Shown here in pieces: positions 1 through 9,309 of a stretch of 44,549 bases of DNA. Below the pieces are notes generated by a model. It was not told the DNA's origin. It searched no databases and saw only the letters and a program-made list of their open reading frames with translations. Source of the stretch: Bacteroidota bacterium. GTDB taxonomy: Bacteria; Bacteroidota; Bacteroidia; Bacteroidales; VadinHA17. The stretch spans positions 1 to 44,549 of the forward strand of contig DQWH01000186.1 in the NCBI GenBank assembly GCA_011042635.1. Direction: 5' to 3'. A program made the position numbers and the translations under genes. Each line of letters starts with the position of its first letter. Position 1 is the first letter of the stretch.

Positions 1-186
1 ATGACGGCCGATGCCTATGCCACGGCCTGTATGGTGATGGGTCTGGAGGAAGGGATACGCATGGTAAAAAAAATGCCGGAACTGGAAGGGTATTTTATTT
101 ATTCCGATGAGAAGGGGGCATTCAAAACCTCCATGACAGAAGGGTTCAGGCAATACCTGCGGGAAGATCAGACGGAGGAACCCTGA
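1..186 (+). CDS. apbE: FAD:protein FMN transferase (ApbE family), C-terminal fragment truncated by window start
   Basis: C-terminal TADAYATACMVMGLEEGIRMVKKMPELEGYFIY resembles the conserved ApbE C-terminus (TADALATALFVLG...); no upstream sequence available. Confidence 0.75.
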   Translation: MTADAYATACMVMGLEEGIRMVKKMPELEGYFIYSDEKGAFKTSMTEGFRQYLREDQTEEP

Positions 187-353
187 CAGCGATCCATACA
201 GCAGCCTCCGGAAGGATGGTGCCCGCCGGCAACGGAACGCCCGCAGCTTCCGGCGGGAGACTGTCCGTTCTTTTTCATCAGCAAGGCCGGCATGAGCCCC
301 AGGAAGGCCAGTATCATCAATACAACGGCCACGATCAGAATCTTGATGAACAT
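168..353 (-). CDS. Small single-TM Cys-rich protein, NqrM-like (candidate)
   Basis: 61 aa: N-terminal TM, LLMKKNGQ, then GSCG...GGCCMDRC with four Cys; adjacent to and convergently overlapping apbE. Confidence 0.55.
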   Translation of the reverse strand: MFIKILIVAVVLMILAFLGLMPALLMKKNGQSPAGSCGRSVAGGHHPSGGCCMDRCQGSSV

Positions 354-414
354 CGTCTCTGATTTTTTGTTTTCCGATACAGTAACAACCGTAAGCGAAG
401 AGTGGTTTAACAGG

Positions 415-630
415 TTACTGGCATCCGCAGGTTTTTCTTTTTCCGGTCCTCTGGTGGCAGATCAGTTCATCATGCCGGGGACAGGTTATCCCCCTCCGTT
501 TCAGTTCCCTGTTTTTGCCAATGGAAATGGCAGGAAACTGCCCGTTTTTTTTGAGGAGGATGCCTGCAGCCATGGCCAGAAGCGAAACGGTAAGAAGAAG
601 AAGGGAAAGAATGACCAGTTTCAGGAACAT
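415..630 (-). CDS. Small single-TM protein with Cys-containing tail, paralogous at the N-terminus to 168..353
   Basis: MFLKLVILSLLLLTVSLLAMAAGILLKKNGQFP...GITCPRHDELICHQ...CGC; internal ATG at 630 preferred over ORF-track start 675 because a TAnnTTTG promoter element lies at 651-658. Confidence 0.6.
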   Translation of the reverse strand: MFLKLVILSLLLLTVSLLAMAAGILLKKNGQFPAISIGKNRELKRRGITCPRHDELICHQRTGKRKTCGCQ

Positions 631-650
631 TTTTTCGGCGGATTTGTTTA

Positions 651-658
651 CAAATATA
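651..658 (-). promoter_or_regulatory. Candidate Bacteroidota -7 promoter element (TATATTTG)
   Basis: Minus-strand TATATTTG matches TAnnTTTG, about 20 nt upstream of the ATG at 630. Confidence 0.45.
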
Positions 659-803
659 GGTAAATTGATGAACACTTCTTAACTTTAGTTATTCGCGCGG
701 GTACTAAAAAAAGAAGTTGATGTTTAATAGAAATGTAAAATGAAATAAATAATATTAAAGTATAAATAAATAAAACTACTAATTATCGTAATATTGTTAA
801 ATA

Positions 804-3236
804 ATGGCTGAAAAAAATAAAGGGAAGAGTGATATTTCCTTTCAGGATTTTAAAAAAGAGGTTCTTGCGGATTATCACCTGGCGAATGTCAGCAGGAATC
901 TGAGTATACTGGGCCGTAAGGAAGTGCTGACCGGAAAGGCGAAATTCGGCATTTTCGGTGATGGCAAGGAAATAGTGCAGATTGCCATGGCCAAGCAGTT
1001 CCGGAACGGCGACTGGCGGTCGGGTTATTACCGCGACCAGACCTGGATGATGGCAGCAGGATTGTTTACTGCCGAGCAGTTTTTTCATCAGTTATACGGG
1101 AATACCGACGGTGAACTAAACCCGCACAACGGAGGCAGGTCGTTCAACAACCATTTCTCCACTCCCAACATAAACAGGGATGGAACATGGAAAGACCTGA
1201 CCGTACAGAAAAACTCTTCGGCCGATATCAGTCCTACTGCCGGCCAGATGCCGCGCTTACTGGGACTGGCCTGGGCATCCAAACTGTTCAGGGAAGTTCC
1301 CGAGCTCAAGGAGTTTACCACCCTTTCACGCAACGGCGATGAGGTGGCTTTCGGTTCCATCGGGGATGCCAGTACCTCGGAAGGACATTTCTGGGAAACG
1401 ATCAATGCCTCAGGCGTGTTGCAGGTGCCCCTGGCCCTTTCGGTGTATGACGACGGCTATGGTATTTCTGTACCCAAAGAATATCAAACGAACAAGGGCA
1501 GTATTTCCGAATTGCTTCGGGGTTTTGTGAAGGACGAGGAACACCCGGGCGGGATCCTGGTGTACAAGTGCAAAGGATGGGATTATCCCGGTCTGGTGAA
1601 GATGTATGAGGAAGGGATTGCCATCTGCAGAGAACAACATATCCCGGTGGTATTTCATGTTGAAGAAGTGACCCAGCCGCTGGGTCATTCCACTTCGGGT
1701 TCCCATGAGCGGTACAAATCAGAAGAGAGGCTGAAGTGGGAGGAAGAGTTTGACCCTATCAAAAAGATGAGAGAATGGATGATCGAATCGGACCTGGCTA
1801 CGGCAGAAGAATGCGACGAGATTGAGAAAAAGGCCGGGGAAGAGGCCAAACAAGCCAGAAAGAATGCGTGGAAAGCTTTTACCGATCCCATCAAACTGGA
1901 GCGTGATGCCCTGGTCAACATTATTGACAACCGTTCCTGTATCTGCAAACGGGATAAGATCGATAAAATCGGGATGATCACCAACGATCTGAAAAAAGTG
2001 ATCCATCCCATCCGGAAAGATATTTTCAGTGCGGCAAAAAAAATGCTGAGGCATGTCTGCCTCGATTGCACTCAGCGTGAAAAATTACAAGATGACCTTT
2101 CCCGGTGGCTGAAAAGAAATTACGAAAACAACCGGGAGCGTTACAACAGTTATCTGTACAATGAAACCAAAACCTCGGTGCTGAAGGTGAAAGAGGTCAG
2201 ACCGCTTTTCGATGACGATGCCCCCATGGTCACCGGGCGAGAGGTTTTAAGGGCCAATTTCGATTACCTGTTTGAGAAATATCCCAAACTGGTTACTTTC
2301 GGTGAGGATACCGGGAATATCGGGGATGTGAATCAGGCTCTGGCCGGTTTGCAGAAAAAATACGGAAAGTTGCGGATCTCTGATACCGGTATCCGGGAGA
2401 CCACTATTCTGGGTCAGGGTATCGGGCTGGCATTGCGCGGATTGAAACCGCTTACGGAAATTCAGTACTTTGATTATCTTCTGTACGCACTCCAGACCCT
2501 GAGCGACGACCTGGCCAGTACCCATTACCGCACCAGAGGGAATCAAATCGCACCGGTTATTGTAAGAACCCGCGGGCACAGGCTGGAAGGGATATGGCAT
2601 TCGGGTTCGCCCCTGAGCATGGTGATTAATTCCATCCGGGGTGTGTATGTGTGTGTGCCCAGGAATATGACACAGGCTGCCGGAATGTATAACACCTTAA
2701 TGGAAGGAGATGATGCCGCCCTGGTGATCGAGCCCCTGAACGGCTATCGGCTGAAAGAGAAAATGCCGGCCAACATTGGCGAATTCAGGGTTCCTCTTGG
2801 GAAACCCGAGATACTGAATGAGGGAACGGACATCACCCTGGTAACCTATGGATCCTGTGTTCGCATAGCGCAGGAAGCCGTGGAACAGCTGGCAGAATTT
2901 GACATATCGGTGGAACTGATCGATGTGCAAACGCTGCTTCCCTTTGATCTGGACCATACTATCCTGGAATCGGTGAAGAAAACAAACCGGGTGGTATTTT
3001 TCGACGAGGATGTGCCGGGAGGTGCCACGGCCTTCATGATGCAGAAAGTGGTTGAAGAGCAAAGGGCTTATTATTTTCTGGATGCTGAACCCAGGACCAT
3101 TACGGCTAAAGAACATCGCCCGGCCTATGCCACCGACGGGGATTATTTTTCCAATCCCAATGCTGAGGATGTATTCGAAACCCTGTATGACATGATGCAC
3201 GAAGCCGATCCGGTGAAACATCCAGCTCTGTATTAG
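804..3236 (+). CDS. Fused 2-oxoacid dehydrogenase E1 component (alpha + beta domains)
   Basis: 810 aa; thiamine-dependent E1-alpha motifs (FGSIGDASTSEGHFWETINASGVLQVPLALSVYDDGYGISVP) followed by E1-beta (VTFGEDTGNIGDVNQ...GIRETTILGQGIGLALRGLKPLTEIQYFDYL). Confidence 0.93.
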   Translation: MAEKNKGKSDISFQDFKKEVLADYHLANVSRNLSILGRKEVLTGKAKFGIFGDGKEIVQIAMAKQFRNGDWRSGYYRDQTWMMAAGLFTAEQFFHQLYGNTDGELNPHNGGRSFNNHFSTPNINRDGTWKDLTVQKNSSADISPTAGQMPRLLGLAWASKLFREVPELKEFTTLSRNGDEVAFGSIGDASTSEGHFWETINASGVLQVPLALSVYDDGYGISVPKEYQTNKGSISELLRGFVKDEEHPGGILVYKCKGWDYPGLVKMYEEGIAICREQHIPVVFHVEEVTQPLGHSTSGSHERYKSEERLKWEEEFDPIKKMREWMIESDLATAEECDEIEKKAGEEAKQARKNAWKAFTDPIKLERDALVNIIDNRSCICKRDKIDKIGMITNDLKKVIHPIRKDIFSAAKKMLRHVCLDCTQREKLQDDLSRWLKRNYENNRERYNSYLYNETKTSVLKVKEVRPLFDDDAPMVTGREVLRANFDYLFEKYPKLVTFGEDTGNIGDVNQALAGLQKKYGKLRISDTGIRETTILGQGIGLALRGLKPLTEIQYFDYLLYALQTLSDDLASTHYRTRGNQIAPVIVRTRGHRLEGIWHSGSPLSMVINSIRGVYVCVPRNMTQAAGMYNTLMEGDDAALVIEPLNGYRLKEKMPANIGEFRVPLGKPEILNEGTDITLVTYGSCVRIAQEAVEQLAEFDISVELIDVQTLLPFDLDHTILESVKKTNRVVFFDEDVPGGATAFMMQKVVEEQRAYYFLDAEPRTITAKEHRPAYATDGDYFSNPNAEDVFETLYDMMHEADPVKHPALY

Positions 3237-3245
3237 AGCGATGTG

Positions 3246-4730
3246 TCAGTAATCCAGGCGGTCTTCTTCCTTGAATTCAACATATTCAGGATCGCCTGGT
3301 TTGTATCGTCGGATGTTGATATTGAAAGCTGCCATGAATATGCTCATGAAGGGGCTGATGATATTAAAGAAGCAATAGGGCATGTAGGTCCACGTAGATA
3401 CGCCCAGGACACCGGCCTGGGTAGCCCCGCATGTATTCCAGGGAATGAGTACTGACGTGACGGTCCCTGAATCTTCCAGGGAGCGGCTCAGCACCTCGGG
3501 TTTCAGTCCCTGATCGCGGAAGGCTTTGGAAAACATGCGGCCGGGAACCACAATGGATATGTACTGATCGGAAGCGGTGATATTGAAAAACAGACATGAT
3601 CCTACCGTGGCTGCTACCAGCGAACCTGCCGAATGCACAAAACGGATGATGGATTGGGTGATCCTGACCAGAAGCCCGGCCGATTCCATAGCCCCACCAA
3701 AAACCATAGCAGAAAGGATCAGCCAGATGGTGTTCAGCATGCCGGCCATACCCCTGGTGGCAAGCAGTTCGTTTACCTGGGCATTATCGGTCACTACTCT
3801 CACCGACCCGAACATCGATTTCATAACTGCGATATAGGAATCTTTCAGATAGGTGCCGCCTGTTCCGGCCACTTCTCTGATCACTTCTGGCTGGAATATC
3901 ACAGCAAAAATGCCGCCCATCAGGGTTCCTGCCAGGAGGGAAGGGAGGGGAGCCACTTTCCTCACAATGATATAAATGAGGAATGCCGGTACAATAAACA
4001 GCCAGGGCGTGATGTGGAAATGATGATCAATGGCGGCCAGCACCTCTTCGATATTGGTGTTTCCTTCAGGCAGTTTTACCGTCAGGCCGATGATCAGAAA
4101 AATGACCAGGGTCATGAGAATGGATGGGCCGGTAGTGAATATCATATACCTGATATGGGTGAACAGGTCGGTGCCGGCCATGGCCGGCGCCAGGTTGGTG
4201 GTATCGGACATGGGCGACATTTTATCGCCGAAATAGGCTCCTGAAATGATGGCACCGGCAGTGACTCCCGCATGAAAGCCCATGGCATTTCCTATACCCA
4301 GCAGTGCAATCCCGATGGTAGCTACCGTTGACCAGGAACTTCCCGTAGCCAGTGATACAATGGCACAGATGACCACGGTGGCAAACAGAAAAATAGTGGG
4401 ATTTAGTATTTTCAGCCCGTAATAGATCAACGCCGGCACCACCCCGCTGATCATCCAGGTTCCTGCCAGCGATCCGATCAGGAACAGGATCAGGATGGAC
4501 GGCATGGCCGAACTGATGCTCTTCACCATACTGCTTCTGACCGATTTCCAGGGAAGGCCCAGACGGGTGGCTATGAACCCGGCAATGGCAGCCGACAGGA
4601 TCAATACGATCTGATTGGCACCGGCCAGGGTATCATCAAAAAATCTGACATTCAGAAACAGCAGAACAATGAGGAAAATAATGGGAATGAATGCCTGAAA
4701 AAGGGTGGGCTGTTTTTTTAATTCCTGCAT
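3246..4730 (-). CDS. nhaC: Na+/H+ antiporter, NhaC family
   Basis: Multi-TM protein; ATGSSWSTVATIGIALLGIG, GAIISGAYFGDKMSPMSDTTNLAPAMAGTDLFTHIRYM typical of NhaC. Confidence 0.9.
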   Translation of the reverse strand: MQELKKQPTLFQAFIPIIFLIVLLFLNVRFFDDTLAGANQIVLILSAAIAGFIATRLGLPWKSVRSSMVKSISSAMPSILILFLIGSLAGTWMISGVVPALIYYGLKILNPTIFLFATVVICAIVSLATGSSWSTVATIGIALLGIGNAMGFHAGVTAGAIISGAYFGDKMSPMSDTTNLAPAMAGTDLFTHIRYMIFTTGPSILMTLVIFLIIGLTVKLPEGNTNIEEVLAAIDHHFHITPWLFIVPAFLIYIIVRKVAPLPSLLAGTLMGGIFAVIFQPEVIREVAGTGGTYLKDSYIAVMKSMFGSVRVVTDNAQVNELLATRGMAGMLNTIWLILSAMVFGGAMESAGLLVRITQSIIRFVHSAGSLVAATVGSCLFFNITASDQYISIVVPGRMFSKAFRDQGLKPEVLSRSLEDSGTVTSVLIPWNTCGATQAGVLGVSTWTYMPYCFFNIISPFMSIFMAAFNINIRRYKPGDPEYVEFKEEDRLDY

Positions 4731-4777
4731 ACGGTGCCAGCTGCTTGAATTTTACCTGAATAAGGCAGGGAAGATGC

Positions 4778-4811
4778 AAAAAAAAGCCGGATTTTCAAAT
4801 ATACCCCGGCT
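4778..4811 (-). terminator. Rho-independent terminator downstream of the BY-kinase gene
   Basis: Minus strand AGCCGG-loop-CCGGCT followed by a run of T (plus strand aaaaaaaaGCCGG...CCCCGGCT). Confidence 0.8.
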
Positions 4812-4827
4812 GAGGATTGCGGTTTTA

Positions 4828-7284
4828 TCATTTCCGGTTCCGTTTTCCTGCCGACTGCAGCAACCGCCTGAACAGGCTGCCCTGTTCATTATCATCATCC
4901 GAATAATAGTCACTTCCGTATCCGTACCCGTATCCGTAATTATAGCCGTATCCGTATCCATACCCATACCCATACCCATACCCGTATCCGTAACCGTAAT
5001 AACCCTGCAGCTTAATATCATTGATCAGCAGGGAAATATTGTGAATATCTTTTCTCTTGTAGATCTCGTCAATGAACTGTATAACATTTTTATGTGAGAA
5101 ATTGTGCCGTACCACAAATATGTTGGCATGAGAATATTTGCTCACGAGAATGGCATCGGTAACCACGGCCACAGGAGGGGTATCGAGAATAACCATATCG
5201 AACTCCTTCCGGATATATTCCATGAAGGCGTCCATTCGTCCGGTTTCCAGTAATTCAGCGGGGTTCGGGGGAACAGGTCCCGACGTGATCACATACAGGT
5301 TGTCAAGGTCGGTGGGATGAATAATATCGTCCAGTTTGCTCTGGTTGATGAGGTAGGTGCTCAGGCCCGTTTCGTTTGTAATATTGAAATCTCTGTGAAT
5401 TTTGGGCTTTCTCAGATCAAGGCCTACCAGAAGGGTTTTTCTTCCCGACATGGCAACGATCACTGCCAGGTTGGTAGCAATGAACGTTTTTCCTTCCCCG
5501 CTCACCGTGGATGAAATCAGAACGATATTTTGTCCCTTCTCCCGGAGCATATATTGCAGATTGGTTCTCAGTGCCCGGAATGATTCTGCAATGGACGATT
5601 TGGGTTGCAGGAATACCGGGATTTCGGAATCGGTTTTATTATGTCCCACCGAGCCGATCACGGGCGCGCTGGTATGATCTTCAATGTCTTTCCGGTCGAC
5701 AATCCTGTTGTTGAAGAAATCGATCAGCAGAATGATTACCACCGGGATAACAAATCCCAGGATCAGGGCGATCATATAGTTCATTGATGTTTTGGGCTTT
5801 ACCCTTGCGGCATTTTCGGCACGGGCCTGATCGAGCATCCGGTTGTCGGGCAGGTTTGAAGCTTTGGCAATACCCGCTTCCATGCGCTTTTGCAGCATGT
5901 AGGTATATATCTCATCGTTTACCTGGAATTTCCGTTCAATCCCGATCAATGCCCGTTCCGTTACCGGTAACTGGTTGATCTCCTTTTCCACTTCTGCCAT
6001 ACGGCGGTCAATATCCTTCATACTCAGGGCAGCCGATTCGATTATGCTGTTCACATGTTCCAGAAGGATCTGACGTGTTTCCTCAATCTGGCGGGTATTC
6101 AGGGTGAACGAAGGATTGAAGCGCTGGGCAGAATGTTCCAGGGTGGTTCGTTCGGTATATAATTCGGTAAGCCTGGCAATGAGGTTGTTGAGAAGCGGTT
6201 CATTCACTCCCATGACAGACGGGACAATGACATCGGAGAAATCGCCTCTTTCCCGTATATAGCCAAGCAGGTAATCGTAATATTTTTGCTGCATGCCCAG
6301 CATGGTTTTTTCCTTTTGAAGGTCAATCAGTTTCTGGGCAATGGCCGAACCTTCCTGACTCAGGTCGATGATGTTGTATTTGAGACGGAATTCGAGCATT
6401 TCCTGTTCCACGGATTCCAGAGAATCGACGATCTCTTTTAGTTGTTCATCAATGAACTGGAGGGCCAGCGTAGCGTTTTTGCTTTTTTCTTCCTTGCCGT
6501 AATCAATGTAAACTTCAATGAGCTTGTTCAGGTAATCTGCTTCCTGCTGTGCCACAAACCCCTGGGTGGTCAGGGTCAGTACCGATCCTTTTTTCGGATC
6601 GTTTACCTCAACCGACAATTTCGAACGGTAGGCGTTGGTAAGCGCATTCAGGTTATTGACCACGAAATAGAACTTGTTGGATGACCAGCTTGTCGGATCG
6701 AATTCTTCAGGATTGCGCTGTTTCACTGTAAAAGCCAACGGAGGATGCACAAACGGCTCTCCAAATTTAATCACCCGGTCGATATCGAAATGTTCGTCGA
6801 TTTGCAGTCTGAATTCTTCCCGGTTCAGGAGAGTAATGTAAATTTTATGACCCGGCAGCTGCGGATAAAGGGTATCGAGTTCCACCACGAAAGGGGAACG
6901 GTTGTACAGTTTCGATTCCTTGATACCCCTTCTTCCCACCAGGACATACGAAATTTCGAAATCGTCAAGTTCTCGCAGGGCCTGGTTGGTGAGTGTGTAC
7001 GAACGGAGAATTTCCATTTCATCTTCCACATTCACCTGCCGGGTAACGATTTCCATCCCTTCGATGAAACCTTCCATGCCGGTTTTCCCTTTCTCTTCTC
7101 CCCGGGCTATCAGGGTGGCACTGACACTGTAAATGGGTTCGGAATACCGGTTGAACAGATAGGCCGCCGTAATGGCAATGAAAAGGGATATGGCAAACCA
7201 GTACCAGTTTCCCAGTATTCTGAGCAGAAACTTTTTTATGTCAATGTTCTCTTCCTGGTAAATATATTCCTGATGAGGATCCAT
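4828..7284 (-). CDS. Polysaccharide biosynthesis tyrosine autokinase (Wzc-like BY-kinase)
   Basis: Wzz/GNVR-type periplasmic domain with two TMs; Walker A SGEGKTFIATNLA, Walker A' LLVGLDLRKPK, Walker B MVILDTPP; Tyr-rich C-terminus. Confidence 0.93.
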   Translation of the reverse strand: MDPHQEYIYQEENIDIKKFLLRILGNWYWFAISLFIAITAAYLFNRYSEPIYSVSATLIARGEEKGKTGMEGFIEGMEIVTRQVNVEDEMEILRSYTLTNQALRELDDFEISYVLVGRRGIKESKLYNRSPFVVELDTLYPQLPGHKIYITLLNREEFRLQIDEHFDIDRVIKFGEPFVHPPLAFTVKQRNPEEFDPTSWSSNKFYFVVNNLNALTNAYRSKLSVEVNDPKKGSVLTLTTQGFVAQQEADYLNKLIEVYIDYGKEEKSKNATLALQFIDEQLKEIVDSLESVEQEMLEFRLKYNIIDLSQEGSAIAQKLIDLQKEKTMLGMQQKYYDYLLGYIRERGDFSDVIVPSVMGVNEPLLNNLIARLTELYTERTTLEHSAQRFNPSFTLNTRQIEETRQILLEHVNSIIESAALSMKDIDRRMAEVEKEINQLPVTERALIGIERKFQVNDEIYTYMLQKRMEAGIAKASNLPDNRMLDQARAENAARVKPKTSMNYMIALILGFVIPVVIILLIDFFNNRIVDRKDIEDHTSAPVIGSVGHNKTDSEIPVFLQPKSSIAESFRALRTNLQYMLREKGQNIVLISSTVSGEGKTFIATNLAVIVAMSGRKTLLVGLDLRKPKIHRDFNITNETGLSTYLINQSKLDDIIHPTDLDNLYVITSGPVPPNPAELLETGRMDAFMEYIRKEFDMVILDTPPVAVVTDAILVSKYSHANIFVVRHNFSHKNVIQFIDEIYKRKDIHNISLLINDIKLQGYYGYGYGYGYGYGYGYGYGYNYGYGYGYGSDYYSDDDNEQGSLFRRLLQSAGKRNRK
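4915..5004 (-). repeat. Hexanucleotide (TAYGGN)n coding repeat, (Tyr-Gly)n
   Basis: 90 nt encoding GYYGYGYGYGYGYGYGYGYGYNYGYGYGYG. Confidence 0.95.
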
Positions 7285-7288
7285 AAGC

Positions 7289-8089
7289 TTACTTGAAGTA
7301 ATTTAATACGAGTAAGACAGTTGAGAGTGATGCGAAAATAAAGGAAAGGGTGGGTATATTGATCCGTATGATTCTGTTATGCGTGGGTTTAATATAAATC
7401 ACATCATTCGGCTGAACGAAAAAGGCTTCGGATGCAAGGATATCCTTGCTCAGCAGGTTGAGGTGAAAGGTAAGGATGGAATCGGGTGTTCTGCGAACAA
7501 CCAGTATATCCTTCCGGTTCCCGAGGTCGGTAATGTCCCCGGCCATTCCAATGGCTTCAAGTATGGTGAGCTGTTTGTTATAGTTCTGATAGGTTCCGGG
7601 AACTTTTACCTCTCCCAGAATGGTGAATTTAAAGCTTAAGAGTTTTACTATGACCACCGGATCTTTGATATATTCCCGTGCTTTCCGGGTAATTCTTTCC
7701 CTGGCTTCTTCCACAGTAATTCCAAGCACCGGGACCTGGCCAATGAAGGGTACTTCCACATATCCGGAATCGTTCACCTGATATCCGTTGATGTACAGGT
7801 ATCCTTCCCCGATGGCATAGGTGCCGGTTTCGGAGATGTCGAGAAGGTTATTGAATTCCTGGTTATAGGATAATAGCCTGATGTATAGAATGTCCTGCTC
7901 CTGTATCAGATAATCGTCGGGGAGCTGCAGTGGCAGTTCCTCTCCGGCTGAGTCAAGGCCCTGTAAATACAGTAGGTCTTTCTGGGTGGTACAGGCGGAA
8001 ACAAACAAGCCGGCTGCAAGAAAAACCGGTATCCACTTGCTTTTTAGATGTTTATTACCCTGATTGACAGTGGGTATGGCTTTACTCAT
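7289..8089 (-). CDS. Polysaccharide export lipoprotein (Wza-like)
   Basis: Lipobox-like LFVSACTTQ, two SLBB/poly-export-like segments (GTYAIGEGYLYINGYQVNDSGYVEVPFIGQVPVLG...; FTILGEVKVPGTYQ), C-terminal TM; 4 nt from BY-kinase; start may be 8128. Confidence 0.9.
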   Translation of the reverse strand: MSKAIPTVNQGNKHLKSKWIPVFLAAGLFVSACTTQKDLLYLQGLDSAGEELPLQLPDDYLIQEQDILYIRLLSYNQEFNNLLDISETGTYAIGEGYLYINGYQVNDSGYVEVPFIGQVPVLGITVEEARERITRKAREYIKDPVVIVKLLSFKFTILGEVKVPGTYQNYNKQLTILEAIGMAGDITDLGNRKDILVVRRTPDSILTFHLNLLSKDILASEAFFVQPNDVIYIKPTHNRIIRINIPTLSFIFASLSTVLLVLNYFK

Positions 8090-8206
8090 GATTCTGCTTT
8101 CGGAATGTGGGAATGGAATATAAAACATGCGTCAACAATGGAATATTTTTTGATTTCCATGGTAAAAATACGTATTTTTCAAAGGAAAACAGAATAAACG
8201 GAACAG

Positions 8207-8800
8207 ATGGATCTGAATTTTGATTTTTTTCAGGTAGAGCCAAAAGACCATAGAGTGGCCAAGGGGAGGGTCCTGATTTCCGAGCCTTTCTTATCGGATC
8301 AGTATTTCAAGCGTTCCATTGTTTTTCTGGTGGAGCATAACGAAGAGGGTTCGGTAGGTTTTATTCTGAACAAGCCGGTACATATTGCCCTGTCAGAATT
8401 GCTGAAAAATTTTCCGGATATGGAAGTTTCCGTATCGCTGGGAGGGCCGGTAGGAACCAATACGGTACATTATATTCACACCCTTGGGGAACGTATCCCG
8501 AACAGCATGAGGGTTTTTCATGATATATACTGGGGCGGTGATTTTGACACCGTGAAAGAGATGCTGACCGGAGGAGTGATCCGGCCCGGGCAGATCAGGT
8601 TTTTTGTGGGTTATTCAGGATGGATGCCAAGGCAGCTTGAAAATGAAATTCACGAGAATTCATGGCTGGTTACCCGGGTAGATCCGGCTACGATCATGTC
8701 CTGTTCCGATAGGGAAGAATGGAGATCTGTTCTCAGGAAAATGAAGAATAAAAAATACCGACTCTGGGCTGATTTTCCCGAAAATCCTGCCAATAATTAA
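8207..8800 (+). CDS. YqgE/AlgH family protein
   Basis: KGRVLISEPFLSDQYFKRSIVFLVEHNEEGSVGFILNKP and FVGYSGWMPRQLENEIHENSWLV are family hallmarks. Confidence 0.93.
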   Translation: MDLNFDFFQVEPKDHRVAKGRVLISEPFLSDQYFKRSIVFLVEHNEEGSVGFILNKPVHIALSELLKNFPDMEVSVSLGGPVGTNTVHYIHTLGERIPNSMRVFHDIYWGGDFDTVKEMLTGGVIRPGQIRFFVGYSGWMPRQLENEIHENSWLVTRVDPATIMSCSDREEWRSVLRKMKNKKYRLWADFPENPANN

Positions 8801-9309
8801 TCCGTTCGGCTGTTCTGAAAGCCGGGTATTATCTGTTCCACGATCTCAGTCAGCGGCTGGTTGGGCCGTATGGTAACAGACTTGATCCCCGCTTTTATGG
8901 CTGCTTCCGCATCCCTTTCATGATCGCCGATAAAGAATGAACGAGCAGGATCAATATCGAAACGTGCCATGGCTTTTTCCAGCAGAAGGGTTCCTGGTTT
9001 CCGGCATAGGCATTTTCCCAGATCGGAATGGTGAGGGCAGTAATATATTTCGGTCAGCCGGATATCTTTTGCCATGAGTTCTTTTTCCATGAACTGGTGC
9101 AGGCGGTCAACATCCTCCCTGCTGTACATGCCTCTGGCAATGCCTCCCTGATTGGAAATCACAATCAGCAGGTATCCTGCTTCCTGAAACATCCGCAGGG
9201 CTGTGAATACTCCGTCATTGAAGCGAAAATCCTCTATCAGATAGGTATATTCCCCTCTTTCTTCATTGATTACTCCGTCACGGTCAAGAAATATGGCCTG
9301 CTGTTTCAT
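8797..9309 (-). CDS. gmhB: HAD-IIIA phosphatase, D-glycero-manno-heptose-1,7-bisphosphate 7-phosphatase-like
   Basis: FLDRDGVINEERGEY, VISNQGGIARGMYS, YYCPHHSDLGKCLCRKPGTLLLEKA, FFIGDHERDAEAAIKAGI. Confidence 0.85.
   Translation of the reverse strand: MKQQAIFLDRDGVINEERGEYTYLIEDFRFNDGVFTALRMFQEAGYLLIVISNQGGIARGMYSREDVDRLHQFMEKELMAKDIRLTEIYYCPHHSDLGKCLCRKPGTLLLEKAMARFDIDPARSFFIGDHERDAEAAIKAGIKSVTIRPNQPLTEIVEQIIPGFQNSRTD

Noticed and set aside
3633-4244. 203-aa plus-strand ORF inside nhaC
   Set aside because: Antisense to a clear NhaC antiporter; no recognisable domain.
4752-5021. Minus-strand ORF with MGMGMGMDTDT... repeat
   Set aside because: Alternate reading frame of the (TAYGGN)n tract in the BY-kinase gene; no independent coding support.
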